8,414 bases of DNA from Pseudomonadota bacterium (GCA_023394015.1 JAEXBL010000339.1:1-8414); one strand, 5' to 3'. Numbered from the stretch's first letter, positions 1 through 5,945 are shown. The notes: generated from the letters alone by a model not told the origin. A program made the numbers and translations.

Positions 1-94
1 GCCGCCGCAGGCCGGCGACGGCGCCGGCGCGCTGGTGGCGCTGGGCGCGGCGCGCCTGGGCGGCACGCGCCTGATCGACAACCTGGAGATCTGA
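1..94 (+). CDS. panC: Pantoate--beta-alanine ligase, C-terminal end (partial)
   Basis: Only the last 30 codons are present, read from base 2 to the TGA at 92-94; the gene begins outside the window. The visible end, ARLGGTRLIDNLEI, matches the conserved C-terminus of PanC, which usually closes with a G-T-T/G-T-R-L-I-D-N-x-x stretch. The family joins pantoate and beta-alanine with ATP to make pantothenate in the cytoplasm, the last step of vitamin B5 synthesis. The preceding residues are low-complexity Ala/Gly and carry no further information. It converges on gpsA, with 40 bases between the two stop codons. The assignment rests on a short but distinctive tail. Confidence 0.82.
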   Translation, partial: PPQAGDGAGALVALGAARLGGTRLIDNLEI

Positions 95-101
95 AAAGCT
101 G

Positions 102-129
102 AAAAGGCGGCCCTCGGCGGGCCCGCCTT
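102..129 (-). terminator. Intrinsic terminator after gpsA
   Basis: A 7-bp stem (104-110 with 123-129, AAGGCGG/CCGCCTT) encloses a 12-base loop. Read on the minus strand it follows the gpsA stop codon by about 5 bases and runs into TTTT, the layout of a Rho-independent terminator. On the plus strand the hairpin is followed by GCGCGC, so it should end panC transcripts poorly. Confidence 0.6.
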
Positions 130-134
130 GCGCG

Positions 135-1160
135 CTACAGCAACTCGCCCTTGGGGTGCCGCCCCATCAGCGCGGCGACGGCCTCGACGGGCTTCAGGGT
201 GCCGTCCAGCAGCGCCACCACGCATTCGGTGATGGGCATGTCCACGCCCAGGTGGCGCGCGCGCTGCAGCACGGTGCGGGCGCTGTACACGCCCTCGGCC
301 ACGTGGCCCAGCGACTGCACGGCCTCGTCCAGCGTCTTGCCCTCGGCCAGCAGCAGGCCGACGCGGCGGTTGCGGCTCAAGTCGCCGGTGGCCGTCAGCA
401 CCAGGTCGCCCAGGCCCGACAGGCCCATGAAGGTCTCGGGTTGCCCGCCCAGCGCCAGCCCCAGGCGGGCGGTTTCGGCCAGGCCGCGGGTGATGAGGGC
501 GGCGCGCGCGTTCAGCCCCAGGTTCAGGCCGTCGGCCAGGCCGGTGGCGATCGCCAGCACGTTCTTCACCGCGCCGCCGACTTCCACGCCGGTCAGGTCG
601 GCGTTGGCGTAGACCCTCAGCGTGGGGCCGTGGAAGGCGTCCACCAGCGCCTGGCACACGGCCGGCTGGCGGCTGGCGGCCACCAGCGCGGTGGGCTGGC
701 CGCGGGCCACTTCCTGCGCGAAGCTGGGGCCGCTCAGGGCGCCGGCCTGCAGGCCCGGCGCCACCTGGGCCTGGATCTCGTGCGGCATCAGGCCGAAGGG
801 GTGCGGCGCGCCGGGGTCCTGCGCCGGCTCGAAGCCCTTGCACAGCCAGCCGACGGGCACGCGCACCTCGCGCAGCAGCTCCAGCGTGGGGCGCAGGCCG
901 GCCACGGGGGTGGCGATGACCAGCAGGTCGGCCTGCGGCACGGCCTGCATCAGGGTGGCGACGTCGCCGCCGCGCAGCTTGAGTTCACGTGGCAGCGGAA
1001 TGCCCGGCAGATAGCGCGCATTCTCGCGCGTGCCGTCCATGGCCTCGGCCTGGGCGCCGTCGCGCGCCCACAGCACCACGTGGTGCCCGGCCGGGTTGCG
1101 CGCCGCGCTGACGGCCAGCGCCGTGCCCCAGGCGCCGGCCCCGATGACTATGATTTTCAT
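135..1160 (-). CDS. gpsA: Glycerol-3-phosphate dehydrogenase [NAD(P)+]
   Basis: GpsA reversibly reduces dihydroxyacetone phosphate to sn-glycerol-3-phosphate in the cytoplasm, supplying the backbone for phospholipids. The 341-residue protein opens with a Rossmann dinucleotide loop, [10 protein letters not shown] (residues 7-16). It has the WLCKGFE segment with Lys108, the SGPSFAQE motif (143-150), the [13 protein letters not shown] block with likely catalytic Lys199, and the C-terminal [14 protein letters not shown] segment (246-259) with SRNRRVG after it. Length fits the family (about 330-340). The ATG at 1160 puts the Rossmann strand directly at the N-terminus and needs no extension; no strong Shine-Dalgarno is visible in front of it. 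It lies 45 bases downstream of secB on the same strand, a pairing also seen in enterobacteria, so the two are probably co-transcribed. The end of the gene is marked by a terminator hairpin. Confidence 0.97.
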   Translation of the reverse strand: MKIIVIGAGAWGTALAVSAARNPAGHHVVLWARDGAQAEAMDGTRENARYLPGIPLPRELKLRGGDVATLMQAVPQADLLVIATPVAGLRPTLELLREVRVPVGWLCKGFEPAQDPGAPHPFGLMPHEIQAQVAPGLQAGALSGPSFAQEVARGQPTALVAASRQPAVCQALVDAFHGPTLRVYANADLTGVEVGGAVKNVLAIATGLADGLNLGLNARAALITRGLAETARLGLALGGQPETFMGLSGLGDLVLTATGDLSRNRRVGLLLAEGKTLDEAVQSLGHVAEGVYSARTVLQRARHLGVDMPITECVVALLDGTLKPVEAVAALMGRHPKGELL

Positions 1161-1205
1161 AGCTATCTGCGCTTTCAGGACAGGCGCCAGCGGCCTTGCG
1201 GATGC
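1148..1205. repeat. Repeat-like hairpin segment across the gpsA start
   Basis: Two small inverted repeats lie next to each other. CTATGA-TTT-TCATAG (1148-1162) spans the gpsA start codon. GCGCTT / AGGCGC (1169-1174 with 1182-1187, one G-U pair) follows. The order 'AT-rich ATAGCT hairpin, then GCGCTT...AGGCGC, then CAGCGGCC' resembles, from memory, an interspersed intergenic repeat common in Comamonadaceae genomes. It fills the whole gap between secB and gpsA and runs into the gpsA coding start. The hairpins are seen directly; the repeat family is recollection and was not searched. Confidence 0.4.
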
Positions 1206-1667
1206 TTACTGCGTGATGATGGGCGAGGCGCCTTCGCTTTCCTGCTGGGCGGCGTTCTGCTGCTCGTACATGGACTGGAAGTTGATCTCGGCCAGGTGCA
1301 CCGGCGGGAAGCCGCCGCGCTGGATGAGGTCGGCCACGTTGCCGCGCAGGTAGGGGTAGACGATCTGCGGGCAGGCGATGCCGACCACGCCGCCCATCTG
1401 GTCGTCGGGGATGTTGCGGATCTCGAAGATGCCGGCCTGCTTGCACTCGCACAGGAACACGGTGCGGTCCTTGATCTTGGTCTGCACGGTGGCGGTGACA
1501 GTGACCTCGAACACGCCCTCGGCCACGTTCTCGGCGTTCACGCCCAGGTTGATCTCCACCGCCGGCTGCTCCTGCTCCAGCAGGATGGCGGGCGAATTGG
1601 GCTGCTCCAGCGAGGCCTCCTTCAGGTAGACGCGCTGGATGTTGAACACGGGATCGGTGTCGGCCAT
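1206..1667 (-). CDS. secB: Protein-export chaperone SecB
   Basis: SecB is a cytoplasmic homotetrameric chaperone that keeps preproteins unfolded and hands them to SecA for Sec-dependent export. The 153-residue product matches the family length (about 150-165). Visible family segments are the N-terminal strand [14 protein letters not shown] (8-21), the acidic [10 protein letters not shown] (38-47), [13 protein letters not shown] (99-111) and [13 protein letters not shown] (118-130), followed by the usual divergent polar tail. The ATG at 1667 gives the normal MADxxPVFxIQRVYLK start, with GAGAA a few bases upstream as a modest ribosome site. gpsA follows it. A terminator hairpin about 25-65 bases upstream separates it from grxC, so it needs its own promoter close to or inside that hairpin, or read-through from grxC. 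Confidence 0.97.
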   Translation of the reverse strand: MADTDPVFNIQRVYLKEASLEQPNSPAILLEQEQPAVEINLGVNAENVAEGVFEVTVTATVQTKIKDRTVFLCECKQAGIFEIRNIPDDQMGGVVGIACPQIVYPYLRGNVADLIQRGGFPPVHLAEINFQSMYEQQNAAQQESEGASPIITQ

Positions 1668-1692
1668 GGGGTTCTCGCTTTGGGAGGGTTTG

Positions 1693-1731
1693 GAAAAAAG
1701 ATAAGCGGCAGCGGCCGACCGGCGCGCTGCC
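1693..1731 (-). terminator. Intrinsic terminator between grxC and secB
   Basis: GGCAGCG (1707-1713) pairs perfectly with CGCTGCC (1725-1731), and the stem can extend inward by GCC/GGC past a one-base bulge. On the minus strand the hairpin is followed by GC and then TTATCTTTTTT. This is a strong Rho-independent terminator layout for transcripts leaving grxC. It ends only about 25 bases before the secB start codon. Confidence 0.7.
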
Positions 1732-1775
1732 AGGCGGGGATTAGGGCAAGTCGGGCGGGCCGGCCCGCGGCGAAC

Positions 1776-2039
1776 TCAGGCCTTGCCGGCCAGCAGCGGA
1801 TCGAGCCCGCCCTGCTGGTCCAGCGCCACCAGGTCGTCGTGGCCGCCCACGTGCGTGTCGCCGATGAAGATCTGCGGCACCGTGCGGCGGCCGGTGAGCT
1901 CCATCATGGTCTGGCGCGCGGCCGGGTCCAGGTCGACGCGGATCTCGTCGATCTGCGCCACGCCCTTGGCCTGCAGGATCTGCTTGGCGCGGATGCAGTA
2001 GGGGCAGGTGGCGGTGGCGTACATCTTCACGGCTTGCAT
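1776..2039 (-). CDS. grxC: Glutaredoxin 3 (GrxC)
   Basis: This is a small cytoplasmic dithiol glutaredoxin that reduces disulfides and mixed glutathione disulfides at the expense of glutathione. The 87-residue product has the active site CPYC (12-15), the cis-proline TVPQIFI segment (53-59) and the glutathione-binding GGHDDL (65-70), and ends in GGLDPLL. E. coli Grx3 has a third Cys in GGCDDL; here it is His67. I chose the ATG at 2039 because it gives the typical MQAVKMY start and has AGAAGG about 8 bases upstream; a longer frame to 2072 only adds residues that overlap the rhodanese gene. It starts 4 bases after the rhodanese stop, so the two genes are surely one transcript and may be translationally coupled. 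Confidence 0.95.
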   Translation of the reverse strand: MQAVKMYATATCPYCIRAKQILQAKGVAQIDEIRVDLDPAARQTMMELTGRRTVPQIFIGDTHVGGHDDLVALDQQGGLDPLLAGKA

Positions 2040-2043
2040 GGCG

Positions 2044-2454
2044 TCAGGCCTTCTCGATCGGCAGGTTGGCATCGCGCCAGCTCTTCAGGCCGCCACTCAG
2101 CGACTGGGCGTTCTCGTAGCCCAGCTTCCTGGCGATGGCCACGGCGCGACCCGAGCGCATGCCCGAGGCGCACACCAGCACCAGCGGCGTGGCCTTGTTC
2201 TTCACGGCGCCGGGCAGCCTGGCCTCCAGCTCGTTCAGCGGGATGCTCTTGGCGCCGCCCACGTGGCCGGCCTGGTACTCGGCCGCCTCGCAGACGTCGA
2301 TGACCACCGCCTTCTCGCGGTTGATGAGCTGCACCGCCGCCGCCGGCGTCAGGCCCGCACCACCGCCACCCGTCAGCCTGGGCGCCAGCAGCATGCCGCC
2401 GGACACCAGCGCCAACAGGACCAACATCCAGTTTGCCAGCAGAAAATCCACCAT
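2044..2454 (-). CDS. Membrane-anchored single-domain rhodanese (YibN-like)
   Basis: The 136-residue protein has one N-terminal hydrophobic segment (about 4-24, LLANWMLVLLALVSGG), a Gly-rich linker (29-34) and a rhodanese domain (about 36-133). The domain shows VVIDVCEAAEYQAGHV (50-65), IPLNEL (71-76) and the active-site loop CASGMRS (95-101) with the sulfur-accepting Cys95, then GYENAQSLSGGLKSW. Family members move sulfane sulfur between thiols; the physiological substrate of this type is not established. The domain should sit on the membrane, probably on the cytoplasmic face. The ATG at 2454 follows a very good ribosome site, AAGAGG, 6 bases upstream. It heads a tight pair with grxC, which suggests thiol/persulfide handling, and matches the E. 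coli yibN-grxC-secB-gpsA order as I recall it. Confidence 0.9.
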   Translation of the reverse strand: MVDFLLANWMLVLLALVSGGMLLAPRLTGGGGAGLTPAAAVQLINREKAVVIDVCEAAEYQAGHVGGAKSIPLNELEARLPGAVKNKATPLVLVCASGMRSGRAVAIARKLGYENAQSLSGGLKSWRDANLPIEKA

Positions 2455-2581
2455 CCATATCCTCTTGTTTGCGTCGATGAAGGGCGCTTTTGCGCCCCCA
2501 ATGGGGTGAAGATTCTAAAATGATGGGTTTGCGCCCGCCTTGCCGGCGGTTATTGACTTTTTACGGCCGCCTTTCAAAGAG
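2455..2581. promoter_or_regulatory. Divergent promoter region, rhodanese / gpmA
   Basis: This 127-base gap must carry both divergent promoters. The only -10-like matches overlap: TAAAAT on plus (2516-2521) and TAGAAT on minus (2517-2512). Neither has a good -35 at 16-18 bases, so they are weak candidates. Towards the rhodanese gene lies a perfect hairpin, GGGCGC-TTTT-GCGCCC (2482-2497), which would be in its leader. Towards gpmA, GGCGG (2545-2549) can pair with CCGCC at either 2535-2539 or 2567-2571. Ribosome sites are AAGAGG for the rhodanese (minus, 2466-2461) and AAAGAG (2576-2581) directly before gpmA. Confidence 0.4.
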
Positions 2582-3325
2582 ATGCACAAGCTCGTCCTGA
2601 TCCGCCACGGCGAATCCACCTGGAACCTCGAAAACCGCTTCACCGGCTGGACCGACGTGGACCTGACGCCCACCGGCGTCGAGCAGGCCCGGCAGGCCGG
2701 CCGCCTGCTCAAGGCCGAGGGCTACGACTTCGACGTGGCCTACACCAGCGTGCTGACGCGCGCCATCCGCACCCTGCACCTGGCGCTGGACGAGATGGAC
2801 CGCCTGTGGCTGCCCACCGTCAAGCACTGGCGCCTGAACGAGCGCCACTACGGCGCCCTGCAGGGCCTGAACAAGGCCGAAACCGCCAAGCAGTACGGCG
2901 ACGAGCAGGTGCTGGTCTGGCGCCGCAGCTACGACACGCCGCCGCCCGCGCTGGCGGCCGACGACCCGCGCAGCGAGCGCGGCGACCCGCGCTACGCCAG
3001 GCTGCAGCCCGGCGAGGTGCCGCTGACCGAGTGCCTGAAGGACACCGTCGCGCGCGTGCTGCCGTTCTGGAACGAATCCATGGCACCCGCCATCTCGGCC
3101 GGCAAGCGGCTGGTGGTGTCGGCCCACGGCAACTCGATCCGTGCGCTGGTGAAGTACCTCGACGACATCTCCGACGCCGACATCGTGGGCCTGAACATCC
3201 CCAACGGCATCCCGCTGGTGTACGAGCTGGACGCCGGCCTCAAGCCCATTCGCAGCTACTACCTGGGCGACGCCGAGGCCGCTGCCAAGGCCGCGGCGGC
3301 CGTGGCCAGCCAGGGCAAGGCCTGA
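2582..3325 (+). CDS. gpmA: 2,3-bisphosphoglycerate-dependent phosphoglycerate mutase
   Basis: GpmA interconverts 3- and 2-phosphoglycerate in glycolysis and gluconeogenesis through a phosphohistidine. The 247-residue protein carries the phosphate-accepting LIRHGES motif (6-12; Arg8, His9), [15 protein letters not shown] (18-32), [11 protein letters not shown] (54-64), the catalytic [13 protein letters not shown] (86-98; likely acid Glu87) and the second histidine in [10 protein letters not shown] (180-189; His182). Length fits dPGM (about 230-250); the last 20 residues are an Ala-rich tail beyond the core. The ATG at 2582 gives the standard [12 protein letters not shown] start, and AAAGAG sits just upstream; an in-frame start at 2540 would add 14 unconserved residues. 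It is divergent from the rhodanese-grxC pair and is followed by ctpA. Here it occupies the place that the unrelated cofactor-independent mutase holds in several gammaproteobacteria. Confidence 0.97.
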   Translation: MHKLVLIRHGESTWNLENRFTGWTDVDLTPTGVEQARQAGRLLKAEGYDFDVAYTSVLTRAIRTLHLALDEMDRLWLPTVKHWRLNERHYGALQGLNKAETAKQYGDEQVLVWRRSYDTPPPALAADDPRSERGDPRYARLQPGEVPLTECLKDTVARVLPFWNESMAPAISAGKRLVVSAHGNSIRALVKYLDDISDADIVGLNIPNGIPLVYELDAGLKPIRSYYLGDAEAAAKAAAAVASQGKA

Positions 3326-3363
3326 AGGGGCCGCCCGCGCCCACGTAAAGCGTCGGCAAGGCG

Positions 3364-3393
3364 CGCCGGTCGCGGAACTTCGCCGCGCCGGCG
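3364..3393 (+). other. Strong GC stem-loop downstream of gpmA
   Basis: CGCCGG-t-CGCGG (3364-3375) pairs with CCGCG-CCGGCG (3383-3393): 11 base pairs with one bulged T and a 7-base loop, AACTTCG. It lies 38 bases after the gpmA stop. There is no U-run after it (TTACCG follows), so it is not a textbook intrinsic terminator. It may protect the gpmA mRNA 3' end or slow polymerase. Confidence 0.45.
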
Positions 3394-3423
3394 TTACCGA
3401 ATGCATTGGCCAAGGTTTATATT
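3394..3423 (+). promoter_or_regulatory. Candidate sigma-70 promoter for ctpA
   Basis: TTACCG (3394-3399), an 18-base spacer and TATATT (3418-3423) make a fair -35/-10 pair. It is the most AT-rich spot in the 128-base gpmA-ctpA gap. It would start transcription near 3430, about 25 bases before the ctpA ATG, with the GAGGA ribosome site (3438-3442) inside the short leader. Prediction by eye only. Confidence 0.35.
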
Positions 3424-3453
3424 GGGCACCAAGCCTCGAGGATTTCCCCAAAC

Positions 3454-4887
3454 ATGAGTCAGAAAACCAAGATCGCCGGTTGGATTGCCGTGGGTGCGCT
3501 GGCCGGCGCGCTGACCACCGTGTCGCTGCAGACCGTGGCGCGCGGCACCCTGGCGCCGCTGCCGCTGGAAGAGCTGCAGCAGCTGGCGGCCGTGTTCAGC
3601 ATGATCAAGTCGGACTACGTGGAGCCGGTGGATGAGAAAAAGCTCATCACCGACGCCATCTCCGGCATGGTCTCCAGCCTGGACCCGCATTCGCAGTACT
3701 TCGACAAGAAGAGCTTCAAGGAATTCCGCGAAGGCACGACCGGCAAGTTCGTCGGCGTGGGCATCGAGATCACGCAGGAAGACGGGCTGGTCCGCGTGGT
3801 ATCGCCCATCGAGGGCTCGCCCGCCGACCGCGCCGGCATCAAGCCGGGCGACCTGATCACCCGCGTGGACGACACCGCCGTCAAGGGCCTGACGCTGAAC
3901 GAGGCCGTCAAGCGCATGCGCGGCGAGCCGGGCACCAAGGTCATCCTGACCATCCTGCGCAAGGACGAGAACCGCAGCTTTCCGGTCACCATCACGCGCG
4001 AGGAAATCCGCACCCAGTCGGTGAAGGCCAAGGTGGTCGAGCCCGGCTACGCCTGGCTGCGCCTGTCGCAGTTCCAGGAGCGCACGGTGGACGACTTCGT
4101 CACCAAGCTGGGCGACATCTACCAGCGCGAGCCCGGCCTGAAGGGCCTGGTGCTCGACCTGCGCAACGACCCCGGCGGCCTGCTGGATGCGGCCGTGGCG
4201 GTGTCGGCGGCCTTCCTGCCCGAGGGCGTGACGGTGGTCTCCACCGACGGCCAGATCGATGAAAGCAAGTCGATCTACAAGGCCCGGCCCGAGGACTACC
4301 TGCGCCGCCGCGGCGCCGACCCGCTCCGGCGCCTGCCGGCGGCCGTCAAGTCGGTGCCGATGGTGGTGCTGGTCAACGAAGGCTCGGCCTCGGCCAGCGA
4401 GATCGTGGCCGGCGCGCTGCAGGACCACCAGCGCGCCACCATCATGGGCAGCCAGACCTTCGGCAAGGGCTCGGTGCAGACGGTGCGCCCGCTCGGCCCC
4501 GACACGGCGCTGAAGATCACCACCGCGCGCTACTACACGCCCAACGGCCACACCATCCAGGCCAAGGGCATCGTGCCCGACATCATGGTCGACGACACCG
4601 CCGAGGGCAGCCCCTTTGCCGTGCTGCGCATGCGCGAGGCCGACCTGGCCAAGCACCTCAGCGGCGCCGCCGAGGAGCAGAAAGACCCCGCCATCGAGCG
4701 CGAGCGCGAGGCCGCCCTGAAGCGGCTGGAAGAAGAGTCGCGCAAGCCCGCCGCCGAGCGCCGCCCGCCGGAATACGGCAGCGACAGGGACTTCCCGCTG
4801 CAGCAGGCGCTGGCCAAGCTGAAGGGCGAGCCGGTGAAGGTCAGCAAGACCCTGGTCGAGCGCAAGGAAGACACCAAGACCGAGTGA
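3454..4887 (+). CDS. ctpA: S41 family C-terminal processing peptidase (CtpA-type)
   Basis: Carboxyl-terminal processing proteases are periplasmic serine peptidases that trim or degrade envelope proteins from the C-terminus. The 477-residue product has an N-terminal hydrophobic anchor or signal (about 7-24), a helical N-terminal part with DPHSQYFD (77-84), a PDZ domain (about 96-180, with GSPADRAGIKPGD at 121-133) and the S41 catalytic core. The core shows LDLRNDPGGLLD (234-245), VNEGSASASEIVAGAL (307-322) with nucleophile Ser313, and TFGKGSVQT (335-343) with Lys338 and Gln342, the expected Ser-Lys-Gln set at the usual 25-residue spacing. A charged C-terminal region (about 400-477) follows. 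The ATG at 3454 gives MSQKTKIAGW before the anchor and has GAGGA 11 bases upstream; an in-frame TTG at 3406 lies inside the probable promoter. In Pseudomonas and others, an envC-like activator gene precedes ctpA as I recall; none is here. Confidence 0.93.
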   Translation: MSQKTKIAGWIAVGALAGALTTVSLQTVARGTLAPLPLEELQQLAAVFSMIKSDYVEPVDEKKLITDAISGMVSSLDPHSQYFDKKSFKEFREGTTGKFVGVGIEITQEDGLVRVVSPIEGSPADRAGIKPGDLITRVDDTAVKGLTLNEAVKRMRGEPGTKVILTILRKDENRSFPVTITREEIRTQSVKAKVVEPGYAWLRLSQFQERTVDDFVTKLGDIYQREPGLKGLVLDLRNDPGGLLDAAVAVSAAFLPEGVTVVSTDGQIDESKSIYKARPEDYLRRRGADPLRRLPAAVKSVPMVVLVNEGSASASEIVAGALQDHQRATIMGSQTFGKGSVQTVRPLGPDTALKITTARYYTPNGHTIQAKGIVPDIMVDDTAEGSPFAVLRMREADLAKHLSGAAEEQKDPAIEREREAALKRLEEESRKPAAERRPPEYGSDRDFPLQQALAKLKGEPVKVSKTLVERKEDTKTE

Positions 4888-4890
4888 TGT

Positions 4891-4967
4891 CGCCCCTGAG
4901 CCGCCTTGCGGCTTCCCTCCAGAGGGGGGACAACACCGGTGGCCGGCGCGGGCCCGGCCATGGTGTT
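4891..4967. repeat. Composite three-hairpin intergenic repeat
   Basis: Three hairpins stand in a row just after the ctpA stop: AGCCGC-CTT-GCGGCT (4899-4913); CCCTCC-AGA-GGGGGG (4915-4929, one G-U pair); and a long one in which AACACC (4932-4937) pairs with GGTGTT (4962-4967) and, past a small internal loop, TGGCCGG (4940-4946) pairs with CCGGCCA (4954-4960). The sequence around CGCCCCTGAGCCGCCTTGCG resembles, from memory, a dispersed intergenic repeat found in many copies in Comamonadaceae genomes. In this position it may also act as a terminator or mRNA-stabilising structure after ctpA. Confidence 0.6.
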
Positions 4968-5047
4968 CGCCACTGGCGCGGCGCCGTGCCGCCACCCCCG
5001 CGTGAACGACGAAACCAGCCGTGGTTTTGCGTGCATTCGGTCAACCG
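4968..5047 (+). other. Leader of the E1-like gene with small hairpins
   Basis: This stretch follows the three-hairpin repeat. It holds GGCGC-G-GCGCC (4975-4985), AAACCA-GCCG-TGGTTT followed by one more T (5012-5028), and CGGT-CA-ACCG (5038-5047) directly before the ATG. No clear promoter and no Shine-Dalgarno sequence are visible, so expression may come by read-through from ctpA. The AAACCA hairpin is a weak terminator candidate at best. Confidence 0.3.
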
Positions 5048-5806
5048 ATGAACGACCGCCAACTGCTGCGCTATTCGCGCCACATCCTGCTCGACGACAT
5101 CGGCGTCGAGGGGCAGGCCCGGCTGCTGGCGGCGCACGCGCTCATCGTCGGCGCCGGCGGACTGGGCTCGCCGGCGGCGCTGTACCTGGCCAGCGCCGGC
5201 GTCGGCCGCCTGACGCTGGTGGACGACGACGCGGTCGACCTGACCAACCTGCAGCGCCAGATCGCCCACACCGAGGCGCGCGTGGGCCAGCCCAAGGTGG
5301 CATCGGCCAGCGCGGCCATTGCCGCCCTCAACCCCGAGGTGCAGGTACGCACCGTGGCCCGGCGCGCCGACGAGCACCTGCTGGCCGAACTGGCCCGCCA
5401 GGCCGACGTGGTGCTCGACTGCAGCGACAACTTCGCCACCCGCCAGGCCCTCAACCGCGCCTGCGTGGCCACGCGCCGGCCGCTGGTGGCGGGCGCGGCC
5501 ATCGGCTTCGACGGCCAGGTGTCGGTGTACGACCTGCGCCGCGGCGACTCGCCCTGCTACGCCTGCATCTTTCCGCCCTCGCAGGCGGTGGAAGAAGTGC
5601 GCTGCGCCACCATGGGCGTGTTCGCCCCGCTGGTGGGACTGATCGGCACCGTGCAGGCGGCCGAGGCGCTGAAGCTGCTGTGCGGCATCGGCCAGCCGCT
5701 GGTGGGCCGGCTGCTGATGCTGGACAGCCGGCGCATGGAATGGACCGAGCTGCGCGTGCAGCGCCAGCCGGGCTGCGAGGTCTGCAGCACCCGGCCCGGC
5801 GGGTAG
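5048..5806 (+). CDS. moeB: MoeB/ThiF-family E1-like adenylyltransferase
   Basis: Proteins of this family adenylate the C-terminal Gly of a small sulfur carrier (MoaD for molybdopterin, ThiS for thiazole) so that it can take up sulfur. The 252-residue product matches MoeB/ThiF length (about 245-255). It shows the family N-terminus RYSRHILLDDIGVEGQ (8-23), the nucleotide loop GAGGLGSPAA (35-44), LVDDDAVDLTNLQRQI (57-72), Lys83, DCSDNFATR (124-132), two zinc pairs, CYAC (170-173) and CEVC (243-246), and a possible persulfide Cys186 in RCATMGV. The ATG at 5048 gives the usual MNDxQLLRYSRHI start; a GTG at 5021 would add 9 residues. No MoaD or ThiS gene is in the window, so MoeB versus ThiF is undecided; MoeB is the likelier name. 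It lies 160 bases after ctpA on the same strand. Confidence 0.85.
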   Translation: MNDRQLLRYSRHILLDDIGVEGQARLLAAHALIVGAGGLGSPAALYLASAGVGRLTLVDDDAVDLTNLQRQIAHTEARVGQPKVASASAAIAALNPEVQVRTVARRADEHLLAELARQADVVLDCSDNFATRQALNRACVATRRPLVAGAAIGFDGQVSVYDLRRGDSPCYACIFPPSQAVEEVRCATMGVFAPLVGLIGTVQAAEALKLLCGIGQPLVGRLLMLDSRRMEWTELRVQRQPGCEVCSTRPGG

Positions 5807-5945
5807 GGGCGCTGTAGGCGGACTCCTACGCGGCCGCGGTCTGCACGCTGGCACGGGCGGCACGGCAGGCCCCGTAGACTTGGGCTCGCTGTTCCCTCGC
5901 ACCCCCTGTTCGAGGGGACTCGGCATCGACATCGACCCCTACGCC
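5807..5945 (+). promoter_or_regulatory. Upstream region of the receiver gene, with an inverted repeat
   Basis: The main feature is GTAGG-CGGACT-CCTAC (5814-5829), a spaced palindrome of the size bound by dimers of NarL/RcsB-type regulators. A second hairpin, CCCCT-GTTCG-AGGGG (5903-5917), sits in the likely leader. TAGACT (5875-5880) is a weak -10 candidate without a good -35. A NarL-type regulator gene lies about 500 bases downstream, which makes the palindrome a reasonable operator candidate; it is unproven. Confidence 0.35.

Noticed and set aside
1755..1768. Perfect 14-base palindrome GCGGGCCGGCCCGC after grxC
   Set aside because: It has no loop and no U-run on either strand, and such GC palindromes are common in this composition. 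The hairpin at 1707-1731 is the better terminator.
156..2303. Very long open frame on the plus strand, opposite gpsA, secB, grxC and the rhodanese gene
   Set aside because: The opposite strand holds four clear family genes with full motifs. The translation here is a Gln/His/Gly/Arg-rich string with no domain, as expected in antisense frames of GC-rich DNA.
2553..2558. TTGACT as a -35 box for gpmA
   Set aside because: A -10 at 16-18 bases would fall on the ribosome site and start codon, leaving no leader; no TATAAT-like sequence is there.
3394..4995. Long open frame on the minus strand, opposite ctpA
   Set aside because: Low-complexity Ala/Gly/His/Leu composition and no motif, while the plus strand encodes a complete S41 peptidase with catalytic residues.
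5795..5806. E1-like protein itself ending in Gly-Gly, like a ubiquitin-like carrier
   Set aside because: The tail RPGG follows the zinc CEVC pair on a flexible end, there is no beta-grasp domain, and glycine codons are abundant here; most likely chance.
5849..5865. TGGCAC at 5849-5854 as the -24 part of a sigma-54 promoter
   Set aside because: The bases at the required -12 spacing are GCAC rather than TTGC, so the GC at -12 is missing.
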